DNA of 40,147 nt from an uncultured Eubacteriales bacterium (lineage in GTDB: Bacteria; Bacillota; Clostridia; Lachnospirales; CAG-274). The translations under genes and the position numbers were made by a program. The stretch spans positions 1-40,147 of the forward strand of contig CATJCJ010000614.1 of NCBI GenBank assembly GCA_949738935.1, read 5' to 3'. The notes under the pieces were generated by a model. That model worked only from the letters and a program-made list of their open reading frames with translations, was not told where the DNA came from and did no database searches. Positions 21,218-28,511 of this stretch are shown here, piece after piece (position 1 is the stretch's first letter; each line of letters starts with the position of its first letter).

Positions 21218-22177
21218 ATGAAAAAATATTTTGCAGTGTCGTTCAAGTATTCCGAAAGCGTGTATTGCTCCAACATTGCACACGCTGAGACCGCCGAAGC
21301 CGTCAACGCTCATTATTCAAAATATGAGTGGGTCAGCGTCAGAGAGTGCGAAGATTACGAAGTAGAAACAGCTCGCCGCAAGGGTATGCCGATTGTTGAA
21401 ATCGAAACCCCGGAAGCAGTCACCGAAGAACCCGAACAGAAAGAGGAGGAAACCGAAATGAAAGAATTTGCAATGATTGAAAAGAGAATCACCGAAGAAG
21501 CCGAGAAGAACACCGCCGACACAGTTTTCTATATCGAAAACGGATATTTCCCGACATGGGCGGAAGAACACCGCACAGACCCCGACAGAGGTTTGAAAGC
21601 CAACAGCACCAAAACCCGATGGAAGCAGTACCAAGCCGGAACAATCAGCAGAGAAAAGGCTGTCGAGCTTGCCACCAAGAGAGTAAAAAAGGAAATCGAG
21701 AAGAAGACCGCCGCAAAGCTGGCGAAGCTCGACAGGGTAGCCAATGCGCCCGACCTCACCTTCATTTCTGTTTCTGTTGATTGGGTGCGCTCCTCTACTT
21801 GGGGTTATAATCCTCATGTTGAGATCAGAACCAACACCGGGACATACACAGGAACGGCGAGCGGTTGCGGCTATGACAAAGAATCCGCCGCCATTGCGGA
21901 AGCGTTCAACAAGTGCGACAGCGTTTTGAAAGCCCTTTACAGGCTCAAGGAAAACGGCTTGAGAGCTGGCAAGACGGACGCAAGCCGCACAGCTTGCACA
22001 GGTGTAGACAATCGCAATATTTGCGGTTATGGTTCGGGCTATTCCGTTTTACCGTATTTTGAAGGCGGTGTCGGTGCTTCTTGCTTTTGGTCTATTCTGA
22101 AAGATTGCGGATATAAGACCAGCGGACACCACGGCAAACACAGCAATTTTTACAGCATAGAAAAGGAGGTCGCATAA
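21218..22177 (+). CDS. Conserved accessory protein of clostridial mobile elements
   Basis: 319 aa after CGGAGG. The N-terminal domain (KKYFAVSFKYSESVYCSNIAHAETAEAV) is followed by an acidic Glu-rich linker about 60-85, a helical DNA-binding-like middle (KRITEEAEKNTADTVFYIENGYF) and a C-terminal domain ending SGYSVLPYFEGGVGASCFWSILKDCGY. I recall homologues as hypothetical proteins on clostridial phages and conjugative elements, but no function. It is first in a unit driven by the operator-bearing promoter, so it may be expressed on induction. Confidence 0.7.
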   Translation: MKKYFAVSFKYSESVYCSNIAHAETAEAVNAHYSKYEWVSVRECEDYEVETARRKGMPIVEIETPEAVTEEPEQKEEETEMKEFAMIEKRITEEAEKNTADTVFYIENGYFPTWAEEHRTDPDRGLKANSTKTRWKQYQAGTISREKAVELATKRVKKEIEKKTAAKLAKLDRVANAPDLTFISVSVDWVRSSTWGYNPHVEIRTNTGTYTGTASGCGYDKESAAIAEAFNKCDSVLKALYRLKENGLRAGKTDASRTACTGVDNRNICGYGSGYSVLPYFEGGVGASCFWSILKDCGYKTSGHHGKHSNFYSIEKEVA

Positions 22178-22178
22178 T

Positions 22179-22445
22179 ATGAACATCAACGAGACAATGA
22201 AAGAACTTGCACAATGGCAGAGAATGCAAGAGGAAGCCGCCGCAATGGTGGAAGCCCTCAAAGATCAGATCAAAGAACACATGACCGCCGCCGGGCTTGA
22301 AGTCCTCACAGGGGACGAACACAAAGCCACATTCAAGACGGTTTCCAACTCTCGCATTGACACCGCCGCATTGAAGAAGGGACACCCGGACATTGCGGCA
22401 CAGTACACCAAGACAACAGAAACGAAGCGTTTCACATTCGCATAA
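22179..22445 (+). CDS. Gp157-like small coiled-coil protein
   Basis: 88 aa, one base after the preceding gene, with AAGGAGG. Long N-terminal helix (ELAQWQRMQEEAAAMVEALKD), then a beta-rich end (DEHKATFKTVSNSRIDTAAL...RFTFA), the layout of small siphovirus Gp157-type proteins. Same transcription unit as the 21218 gene. Function unknown. Confidence 0.6.
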   Translation: MNINETMKELAQWQRMQEEAAAMVEALKDQIKEHMTAAGLEVLTGDEHKATFKTVSNSRIDTAALKKGHPDIAAQYTKTTETKRFTFA

Positions 22446-22461
22446 GAAGGGAGGGTCGGCA

Positions 22462-22533
22462 ATGTTCGTTATTATCTGCATTATTCTTTTTCCGTTCGTT
22501 CTGCTCGGTGAAATCCTCAAGCAGTCCAATTAA
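22462..22533 (+). CDS. Tiny hydrophobic peptide
   Basis: 23 aa (MFVIICIILFPFVLLGEILK then QSN) with GGGAGGG upstream of the ATG, a single predicted membrane helix. It is the last ORF before a strong terminator. It could be a membrane-acting peptide or simply part of the leader; moderate to low certainty. Confidence 0.4.
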   Translation: MFVIICIILFPFVLLGEILKQSN

Positions 22534-22547
22534 AAATATTACATCAT

Positions 22548-22578
22548 GCGCCCCGGTTCGCCGGGGTGCTTTTCTTTT
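22548..22578 (+). terminator. Strong Rho-independent terminator
   Basis: GCGCCCCGG-TTCG-CCGGGGTGC with TTTTCTTTT, a 9-bp GC stem on a TTCG tetraloop. It ends the 21135 transcription unit. From here to 23003 there is no convincing gene. Confidence 0.85.
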
Positions 22579-22586
22579 GCTCTTAT

Positions 22587-22880
22587 CCGGGGGAGGGTGT
22601 CCCGATCTCGTACACGTCCACCGCTGGCGGCTTTGCCGCTGGTGGTTTCTTTCTGCCGGGGGAGGGTGTGTGTCGTTGCTTTCTTTGGGGTATATTCAAA
22701 CGATAGCGGCGGCGGTTGCTGTCTTTGGGGTTGTTTTCGGGGTTGTGATAGTGCTATCATGTTTTGAATAATGCTATTGACAGCGGCGGCACGATCAGCG
22801 GCGGAGGGTTGACAGCTTCCCGGACACGTCCGCCGGAGCTATCCCCCGGAGGGGGATTGACACCGCCCCGAACGTGGGGA
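22587..22880. repeat. G-rich repetitive intergenic region
   Basis: CCGGGGGAGGGTGT occurs at 22587-22600 and 22656-22669, with related GGAGGG/CGGACACGTCCGCCG units to about 22880 and several short dyads. Six-frame ORFs here are Gly/Pro/Arg-rich without homology I recognise, so I treat 22579-22946 as non-coding. Its composition is unlike the rest of the window. Confidence 0.55.
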
Positions 22881-22946
22881 GGGAGTCGTTTGAGTAGCCG
22901 AAAATTCCAAAAAGAACAAAAAGGACTAAAACTTATCTTATTTGTA

Positions 22947-22975
22947 TTGACATTTATCTTCCCTCGTGCTATACT
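22947..22975 (+). promoter_or_regulatory. Promoter of the HTH/recombinase unit
   Basis: TTGACA (22947-22952), 17 bp, TATACT (22970-22975). The upstream ATCTTATTTGT also occurs inside the 13755 promoter, which may indicate a shared regulator. Confidence 0.78.
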
Positions 22976-23003
22976 AATCTCAAACAACACAAGGAGGTAC
23001 ACT

Positions 23004-23216
23004 ATGGTACGCAATAACATAGAGCTGGACGTTAAGGTCAAGTGCCTTGAGACCAGCACAACCCAGCAATCCCTCGCTGAAAAAATCGGTACGACAGGTC
23101 AGTATGTGAACAGAATCGTCAAGAAGAAAGACGGTCTCGTGAACAAGACCTTCGTTGAAATGATGGAAGCTCTTGGTTATGACATTGAGCTGACCTACGT
23201 CAAGAGGGACGAATAA
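23004..23216 (+). CDS. Small XRE-type helix-turn-helix regulator
   Basis: 70 aa from ATG 23004 with AAGGAGG; the upstream in-frame extension runs through promoter and repetitive DNA and is rejected. Helix-turn-helix: TTQQSLAEKIGTTGQYVNRIVKKKDG, ending ALGYDIELTYVKRDE, a form seen in single-domain regulators next to recombinases. It precedes the serine recombinase by 15 nt and probably controls it or the segment. Confidence 0.78.
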   Translation: MVRNNIELDVKVKCLETSTTQQSLAEKIGTTGQYVNRIVKKKDGLVNKTFVEMMEALGYDIELTYVKRDE

Positions 23217-23231
23217 ATTGGAGGTGAGTAC

Positions 23232-23813
23232 ATGAAGGTCGGTTATGTACGAGTAAGCACCTTAGACCAAAATCCGGCGAGACAAATGGAGCTGATGAAA
23301 TCTCTTGGTGTGGAGAAAATCTTCCTCGATAAGATCAGCGGCAAGGACACCAATAGACCACAGTTTAATGAAATGCTCTCCTTCCTTCGGGAAGGTGACA
23401 CGTTATACATTGAATCCTTCTCCCGGTTATCACGAAGCACCAAAGACCTCCTGTCTACGGTTGCTTTGCTGACGGAACGAGGTGTGAATCTTGTCTCAGA
23501 CAAGGAAAAAGTCGATACCACCACACCACAGGGGCGGTTTATGCTGACGGTTTTCGCCGCTCTCTCGGAACTGGAACGAGAAAATATCCTCGAAAGACAG
23601 CGTGAAGGTATCGAAATTGCCAAAACCGAAGGAAAATACAAAGGTCGGAAGCCTGTTGAGACCACGGATAGGTTCTTTTTCGTGGCAAAGGCATGGTCGG
23701 AAGGAAATCTCGCCCTCAAAGACGCTATTGAGGAGTCGGGTATGTCCTCCTCTACCTTTTTCCGTAGGTGCAAACAGTATAATATTCACAAGGGAAGTAG
23801 TAAAAGTAGTTAA
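23232..23813 (+). CDS. Small serine recombinase (resolvase/invertase family)
   Basis: 193 aa after GGAGGTGA. Catalytic core: YVRVSTLDQNPARQ (nucleophile Ser9), FSRLSRSTKDLL, and the long E-helix ALSELERENILERQREGI. The C-terminal helix-turn-helix (ALKDAIEESGMSSSTFFRRC) is of Hin/resolvase type. The last codons are encoded by the left arm of dyad R2, so gene and repeat moved or evolved together. It is distinct from the integrase at 17-1492; likely acts on local sites, possibly R1/R2. Confidence 0.9.
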   Translation: MKVGYVRVSTLDQNPARQMELMKSLGVEKIFLDKISGKDTNRPQFNEMLSFLREGDTLYIESFSRLSRSTKDLLSTVALLTERGVNLVSDKEKVDTTTPQGRFMLTVFAALSELERENILERQREGIEIAKTEGKYKGRKPVETTDRFFFVAKAWSEGNLALKDAIEESGMSSSTFFRRCKQYNIHKGSSKSS

Positions 23814-23903
23814 AAATCAGTTTTTGCGTAAACTTTCACCTTATGGGTGTCCTATAGGAAGAATTATACGAAAAATCAGAAGAACAACTACTTTTACTAC
23901 TTG
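23794..23903. repeat. Long dyad R2, related to R1
   Basis: Perfect 17-bp inverted arms AAGTAGTAAAAGTAGTT at 23795-23811 and its complement at 23886-23902. The core shares AGTTTTTGCGTAAA with R1 in the same orientation and contains the small dyads CACC..GGTG and CCTATAGG. Overlaps the recombinase 3' end; the right arm abuts the next ribosome-binding site. Confidence 0.75.
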
Positions 23904-23914
23904 AGGAGGTCAAA

Positions 23915-24469
23915 ATGGTAGCATTTTTGGGTGTAGTCGGCTTTTTTCTGATACCTGTATCGGTGATTATCATAATTATACAGGCTATTAGGAGGAAACC
24001 GCTGAAAAAGTGGCTGGCGGTATGCGGAGCTGGTGTGATCTGCTTCGCCCTGTGTCTCGCTCTCGATTGGGACACGGAATATACCACACCTCCCACTCAA
24101 GAAACTGAAATCCAACAGGCAGAAAGTGAAGAACCTGTTGTAGAAACTCAAGAAGAAAGTGAAATTCCTACTGAGGAAGTGAAGGAAATAAGCGAAGAAG
24201 TCAAGAAGTTTGCGGAGGAAAACGGAATTTCGGTAGAATTGGCTCAGAGTGTACAGGACGTTCTACTGGAAACCGATATTCCCGACTCGCTCAACATCTT
24301 AAACGGTTGGGAGCAGACTGAGGACTACGCTTACGGTCAGCGGTATATCGCTCAGTCCTACTCCCTCGCCCAAGACAAACATTTCTACGTCATGTTCTAT
24401 GTACAGGACGATGAAGTAGTGAGTGTCCGGGATAGGAAAAACGGTCTTGAGGAGCTTTGGAGAAAGTAA
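23915..24469 (+). CDS. Membrane protein, hypothetical
   Basis: 184 aa after GAGGAGG. Two transmembrane segments about residues 3-25 (FLGVVGFFLIPVSVIIIIIQ) and 32-50 (WLAVCGAGVICFALCLAL), then an acidic Glu/Thr-rich stretch and a small domain (FAEENGISVELAQSVQDVLLE...FYVMFYVQDDEVVSVRDRK). Lies between R2 and the late genes. Proteins of this layout are found in Firmicutes mobile elements; could be superinfection-related, but that is speculation. Confidence 0.65.
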   Translation: MVAFLGVVGFFLIPVSVIIIIIQAIRRKPLKKWLAVCGAGVICFALCLALDWDTEYTTPPTQETEIQQAESEEPVVETQEESEIPTEEVKEISEEVKKFAEENGISVELAQSVQDVLLETDIPDSLNILNGWEQTEDYAYGQRYIAQSYSLAQDKHFYVMFYVQDDEVVSVRDRKNGLEELWRK

Positions 24470-24474
24470 CTATT

Positions 24475-24529
24475 GTGGCGCATGATTGCGAGAGCTTTTG
24501 GCTCAAACAGTCATGCGCTTTTTCTTTTT
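24475..24529 (+). promoter_or_regulatory. Hairpin element E1 upstream of terL
   Basis: GCGCATGA (24478-24485) pairs with TCATGCGC (24511-24518) around an inner hairpin, followed by TTTTTCTTTTT. It is terminator-like and sits directly before the terL ribosome-binding site. Its first 17 bases, from 24475, are identical to element E2 at 26296. Confidence 0.7.
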
Positions 24530-24538
24530 GGAGGTATT

Positions 24539-26182
24539 ATGAAGAAACTACTGAAAACAATCCTTGAGAGAGTCCGAAAGAAGCCCTTCTCTTTTCAGAC
24601 CTTCGAGGACTTGTACTATATGTGCAAGGAAGCAATGAAGGAAGACACCGACCTCGGTGTGAAATATCTGAAATTGCTCTCGACTGAGATCGAAAAGGCA
24701 TTCCGCAGTCCCGGACTGTCGGAAGCGGACGTACACAAACTGTACGATCTGCATAAGCGAGTGTGCTATGCCGCCGCAAAATATGACTTTGACTCCTACC
24801 TTCTGTATGTCGAATGGAACAGAGACCCGGAGAAGAAGTTCTACCCTCCTCGCCGGAAGGTGCTGAAACAAGTAGTGGACGCTCTACAGGAGCTTGCCGA
24901 TGATAAACTGGATTTGCTGGCAGTCTCCCTTCCTCCCGGTAGCGGTAAGACCACTCTCGCTATCTTCTATCTGACATGGCTTGGCGGCAAGATTCCCAAC
25001 GACCCTATGCTGACAGGTAGCCACTCGAACTCCTTCGTCCGTGGTGTCTATGACGAATGTCTGAGAATCATGGATAAGAACGGCGATTACCTGTGGCATG
25101 AAGTGTTCCCGGATATACAGGTCACGAACACCAACGCAAAGGACTGTCGTATCGACCTCGACAAGCGTCAGCGTTTTGAGACGTTGGAGTTCACCTCTAT
25201 CGGTACAGGTAACGCTGGTCTGTATCGTGCGGCAACCCTCCTCTACTGTGATGACTTGGTGTCGGGTATCGAGGTTGCTCTGTCGAAGGAACGACTCGAC
25301 AAGCTGTGGGAAACCTACACCACTGACCTTCGTCAGCGTAAGATCGGAGACCACTGCAAGGAGCTTCACATTGCTACACGCTGGTCGGTTCATGATGTAA
25401 TCGGTAGACTTGAGCGTGAGTACGGTGACAATGATCGAGCGAAGTTCATCGTTGTTCCGGCTCTCGATGAAAATGACGAGTCCAACTTCGACTACGCTTA
25501 CGGTGTCGGATTCACTACGAGATTCTACCACGAGCAGAGAAATATCATGGACGATGTAAGCTGGCGAGCATTGTATATGAATGAACCTATTGAACGTGAA
25601 GGTCTTGTTTATGCACAGGACGAGCTTCGCCGCTACTTCGAGCTTCCGAGTGAAGACCCGGACGCTATTATCGGTATTTGCGATACGAAGGACAAAGGTG
25701 CTGACTACGCTTTCCTCCCTGTGGCTTACGTCTACGGACAGGACTACTATATTCACGATTGTGTCTGCGACAACGGTCTGCCGAACATCGTGGACGCTCG
25801 ACTGACTGAAATCCTTGTCCGAGATAAGGTCAAGTCCTGTAGGTTCGAGTCCAACTCCGCCGGAAGACGTGTGGCTGAGAAAATTCAAGAGGAGGTCAAG
25901 AAAAAGGGCGGCATTACCCATATCACGACCAAGTTCACCACTGCCAATAAGGAAACGAAGATCATCGTCAACAGTGCATGGGTTAAGGAGCATTGTCTGT
26001 TCAAGGACGCTTCCCTCTATCAGAAGAAGTCCGACTACGGCAAAATGATGGATATGCTCTGCTCCTACACCGTTGCTGGTAAGAACAAGCACGATGATAT
26101 TCCCGATGGCATGGCTATGTTGGCGGAATATGCACAGTCCTTGAGCGGTCAGAAGGTCGAGGTCTTCAAAAGACCGTGGTAA
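24539..26182 (+). CDS. terL: Terminase large subunit
   Basis: 547 aa from ATG 24539 after TTGGAGG. Packaging ATPase and headful or site-specific nuclease: Walker A LPPGSGKTT (132-139), Walker B TLLYCDDLVSG about 234-241, coupling LHIATRWSVHDVIGRL. The RNase-H-like nuclease has GICDTKDKGADYAFLPVAYVYG about 380 and HDDIPDGMAM about 518. The N-terminal about 90 helical residues are an extension. It starts the late operon but is separated from terS. Confidence 0.93.
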   Translation: MKKLLKTILERVRKKPFSFQTFEDLYYMCKEAMKEDTDLGVKYLKLLSTEIEKAFRSPGLSEADVHKLYDLHKRVCYAAAKYDFDSYLLYVEWNRDPEKKFYPPRRKVLKQVVDALQELADDKLDLLAVSLPPGSGKTTLAIFYLTWLGGKIPNDPMLTGSHSNSFVRGVYDECLRIMDKNGDYLWHEVFPDIQVTNTNAKDCRIDLDKRQRFETLEFTSIGTGNAGLYRAATLLYCDDLVSGIEVALSKERLDKLWETYTTDLRQRKIGDHCKELHIATRWSVHDVIGRLEREYGDNDRAKFIVVPALDENDESNFDYAYGVGFTTRFYHEQRNIMDDVSWRALYMNEPIEREGLVYAQDELRRYFELPSEDPDAIIGICDTKDKGADYAFLPVAYVYGQDYYIHDCVCDNGLPNIVDARLTEILVRDKVKSCRFESNSAGRRVAEKIQEEVKKKGGITHITTKFTTANKETKIIVNSAWVKEHCLFKDASLYQKKSDYGKMMDMLCSYTVAGKNKHDDIPDGMAMLAEYAQSLSGQKVEVFKRPW

Positions 26183-26188
26183 TTCACA

Positions 26189-26209
26189 ATTTCCACATAG
26201 TTTTCCACA
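26189..26209 (+). other. Two DnaA-box-like sequences
   Basis: ATTTCCACA (26189-26197) and TTTTCCACA (26201-26209) match the DnaA box TTATCCACA at 7/9 and 8/9. They lie just upstream of the palindrome at 26213. Could be chance; if real, host DnaA may sense replication at the late promoter. Confidence 0.35.
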
Positions 26210-26212
26210 GAA

Positions 26213-26231
26213 AATTCTAAAAAGAAGAATT
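26213..26231. promoter_or_regulatory. Putative repressor operator upstream of the portal promoter
   Basis: AATTCT-AAAAAGA-AGAATT, a perfect 6-7-6 palindrome of the same class as the sites at 1925, 1955, 1989 and 21140. A half-degenerate copy (26235-26253) overlaps the following -35. Confidence 0.6.
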
Positions 26232-26236
26232 AGAAC

Positions 26237-26266
26237 TTGATTTTTTACGAATTGCTGTGGTATAAT
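26237..26266 (+). promoter_or_regulatory. Promoter upstream of portal
   Basis: TTGATT (26237-26242), 18-bp spacer, TATAAT (26261-26266). It would allow head-gene transcription independent of terL, with the operator palindrome immediately upstream. Confidence 0.65.
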
Positions 26267-26295
26267 GATAAAGGTAAAAGTGTATAGAGTTTTAA

Positions 26296-26356
26296 GTGGC
26301 GCATGATTGCGATTTGGAAACTTCGGTTTCTATCGGTCATGCGCCATTTTTATTTT
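26296..26356 (+). promoter_or_regulatory. Hairpin element E2 upstream of portal
   Basis: GGCGCATGA (26298-26306) pairs with TCATGCGCC (26337-26345); the inner hairpin is GAAAC-TTCG-GTTTC (26317-26330); then ATTTTTATTTT. It resembles E1 in outer stem, position in the leader and T-rich tail. Potential conditional terminator for late genes. Confidence 0.72.
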
Positions 26357-26384
26357 CAATCATTCAAAGAAAGGAGGGGCAATC

Positions 26385-27821
26385 GTGGGAAATACCGTTG
26401 ACACTTCAAAAGGTCTGTCTCAGACAAGGCAAATGAACGGCAGACGTGTTATCAAGACCAGCGTCCGTGAGATCACCGCAGATAACGTGGTCGATGTGTT
26501 GCAGAAAGCTCTTGGCACACACGAACTGAACCGCAGTGAGATTGATTACCTGTGGAACTACTACCGTGGTAAACAGCCTATTCTCCACAGAACCAAAGAA
26601 GTGCGCCCCGAAATCTGCAACAAGATTGTAGAAAACCGAGCGAACGAGATTGTCTCCTTCAAGGTCGGCTACTTGTGTGGTGAACCCATTCAGTATGTCG
26701 GCAGAAACGGTGAGGAAGCTACCGCAAAGGCTATCGCCGCTTTGAATGAGCTTATGTTCGCAGAGGATAAAGCCACTAAAGACCAAGAGATTGTCGAGTG
26801 GCAAATGATTTGCGGCACTGCATATCGTTTGGTTCTGCCGGACGAGAAGAATGAGGAAGACGAAGCCCCCTTCGAGCTTCACACTCTCGACCCTCGTGAT
26901 ACCTTCGTTGTTTATTCCAGCGAGATCGGCAACAAGCCGCTCATGGGTGTGAAGTATTACAAGGACGATGAAGAAGTTCTTCGCTTCTCTGTCTACACCG
27001 AGAACCGCTACTACCTTATCGAAGGTGACATTCTGAAAGAGGAAAAGGCTCATGCCCTTGACATGATTCCTATTTTTGAGTACCCGGCGAACAATGCTCG
27101 ACTCGGCTCTTTCGAGATTGTCCTTCCTCTGCTCGACACGATCAACAACATCGAGTCGAACCGTATGGACGGTATGGAGCAGACCATACAGGCTTTCATT
27201 AAGTTTGTGAACTGCGACATTACCGCTGATGATTTCAAGGAGCTGAAAGAGCTTGGCGCAATCAAGGTCAAGTCCGTGGACGGTGCAAACGCTGACGTGG
27301 ACGTTGTTACCAACGATCTGAACCAAGACCAGTCTCAGACTCTTAAAGAGGACTGCTACTCCGCTATCCTCACTATCTGCGGCATTCCGAACCGTAACGG
27401 TGGTTCTTCCACCTCTGATACAGGAGCGGCGGTACTGCTCCGTGACGGTTGGTCTCTTGCAGAAGCGAGGGCAAAGGACAGTGAGCATATGTTCAAGAAG
27501 TCCGAGAAGAAAATGCTCAAGCTGGTGCTTCGTATCTGCCGTGACCTCGGTGACATTAACCTTCGCTTGAAGGATATTGACATGAAGTTCACTCGTAGGA
27601 ACTACGAAGCAATTCAGAGCAAGTCTCAAGTGCTTGTCTCTATGCTACAGCAACCTAAGATTCACCCGATGTTGGCTTTCTCTCACTGTGGTATGTTCAC
27701 AGACCCCGAAAATGCTTACGCAATGAGCATGAAGCATTATGAGGAGGAACAGGAAAAGCTCGCACAGCAGAATCCAAACCCCAACCCACCTACAGACCCG
27801 GACGATAAGTCCAAGAAGTGA
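26385..27821 (+). CDS. Portal protein (SPP1 gp6-like)
   Basis: 478 aa from GTG 26385 with AAGGAGGGG; the upstream in-frame ATG lies in E2. Portal features: LWNYYRGKQPILHRTK, NKIVENRANEIVSFKVGYLCGEP, LDPRDTFVVYSSEIGNKPLMGVKYY, NNARLGSFEIVLPLLDTINNIESNRM, and an acidic-poor Pro/Asn tail. Forms the dodecameric DNA gate at the capsid vertex. No MuF-type minor head gene follows; scaffold is next. Confidence 0.93.
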   Translation: MGNTVDTSKGLSQTRQMNGRRVIKTSVREITADNVVDVLQKALGTHELNRSEIDYLWNYYRGKQPILHRTKEVRPEICNKIVENRANEIVSFKVGYLCGEPIQYVGRNGEEATAKAIAALNELMFAEDKATKDQEIVEWQMICGTAYRLVLPDEKNEEDEAPFELHTLDPRDTFVVYSSEIGNKPLMGVKYYKDDEEVLRFSVYTENRYYLIEGDILKEEKAHALDMIPIFEYPANNARLGSFEIVLPLLDTINNIESNRMDGMEQTIQAFIKFVNCDITADDFKELKELGAIKVKSVDGANADVDVVTNDLNQDQSQTLKEDCYSAILTICGIPNRNGGSSTSDTGAAVLLRDGWSLAEARAKDSEHMFKKSEKKMLKLVLRICRDLGDINLRLKDIDMKFTRRNYEAIQSKSQVLVSMLQQPKIHPMLAFSHCGMFTDPENAYAMSMKHYEEEQEKLAQQNPNPNPPTDPDDKSKK

Positions 27822-27826
27822 TGTTT

Positions 27827-27845
27827 GAGCGGTTCGCCGCTTCTA
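27827..27845 (+). promoter_or_regulatory. Small TTCG hairpin after portal
   Basis: GAGCGG-TTCG-CCGCTT stem-loop in the 118-bp gap between portal and scaffold. No T-run. The rest of the gap has two AATCGCAAAA repeats and the scaffold ribosome-binding site. Confidence 0.4.
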
Positions 27846-27939
27846 ATATCGTCAGAGAAGACGTTAATCGCAAAAGGTAGAGAAACCTTAAATCGCAAAA
27901 TAAGACAGAGAAGTCTACAAACGCAAGGAGGAATATCAA

Positions 27940-28509
27940 ATGGCAAAGATTGATGTAACACAGATCGAGGGTTACGCAGAAATGTCCGCAGAGGACAAGT
28001 TGAAAGCCCTTGAGGGATTCGACATTCCCGACCCGGATTACAGCGGCTATGTGAAGAAGGACGTTTTCGATAAGACCGCTTCCGAGCTGGCTGGTGTCAA
28101 GAAACAGCTCAAGGACAAAATGACCGATGATGAAGCGGCAAAGCAGAAGGAACAGGAGGAACGTGAGGAGTTGCAGTCCAAGTACGACAAGCTCTTGCGT
28201 GAATCTGAGATTTCCAAGCATAAGGCGAAGTTGCTGGGTCTCGGTTACGATGAAAAGCTGGCTGATGAAACCGCAGAAGCTATGGCTGATGGGGATATGG
28301 AGAAGGTGTTCGCCAATCAGAAGAAGCACCTCGATTCCGTAGAGAAGCGAGTTCGTGCTGACGCTCTCAAAGATACTCCTAAACCTACTCCCGATGGAGA
28401 TTCCAAGACAATGACACTCGATAAATTCCGTAAGTTGTCCCCGGCGGAGCGTGCCGCTTTCTTCGAGGAACACCCGGAAGAATACAAAGAATTATACGGA
28501 GGTAATTAA
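27940..28509 (+). CDS. Scaffolding protein (DUF4355-like)
   Basis: 189 aa after AAGGAGG. Highly charged and coiled-coil, about residues 45-90 (ELAGVKKQLKDKMTDDEAAK then QKEQEEREELQSKYDKLLRE), with C-terminal LDKFRKLSPAERAAFFEEHPEEYKELYGG. This is the usual capsid-assembly scaffold between portal and major capsid protein. The stop is 2 nt before the capsid gene. Confidence 0.85.
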   Translation: MAKIDVTQIEGYAEMSAEDKLKALEGFDIPDPDYSGYVKKDVFDKTASELAGVKKQLKDKMTDDEAAKQKEQEEREELQSKYDKLLRESEISKHKAKLLGLGYDEKLADETAEAMADGDMEKVFANQKKHLDSVEKRVRADALKDTPKPTPDGDSKTMTLDKFRKLSPAERAAFFEEHPEEYKELYGGN

Positions 28510-28511
28510 CA

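Noticed and set aside
22508-22771. 87-aa Gly/Val-rich ORF in the G-rich gap
   Set aside because: Low-complexity translation over a terminator and repeats, no ribosome-binding site.
22764-23003. Upstream extension of the HTH protein at 23004
   Set aside because: It would be translated across a consensus promoter and repetitive DNA; ATG 23004 has a perfect AAGGAGG.
20036-23905. CRISPR array or insertion sequence
   Set aside because: Repeats are two-copy dyads without regular spacers, and no transposase or terminal inverted repeats with target duplication were seen.
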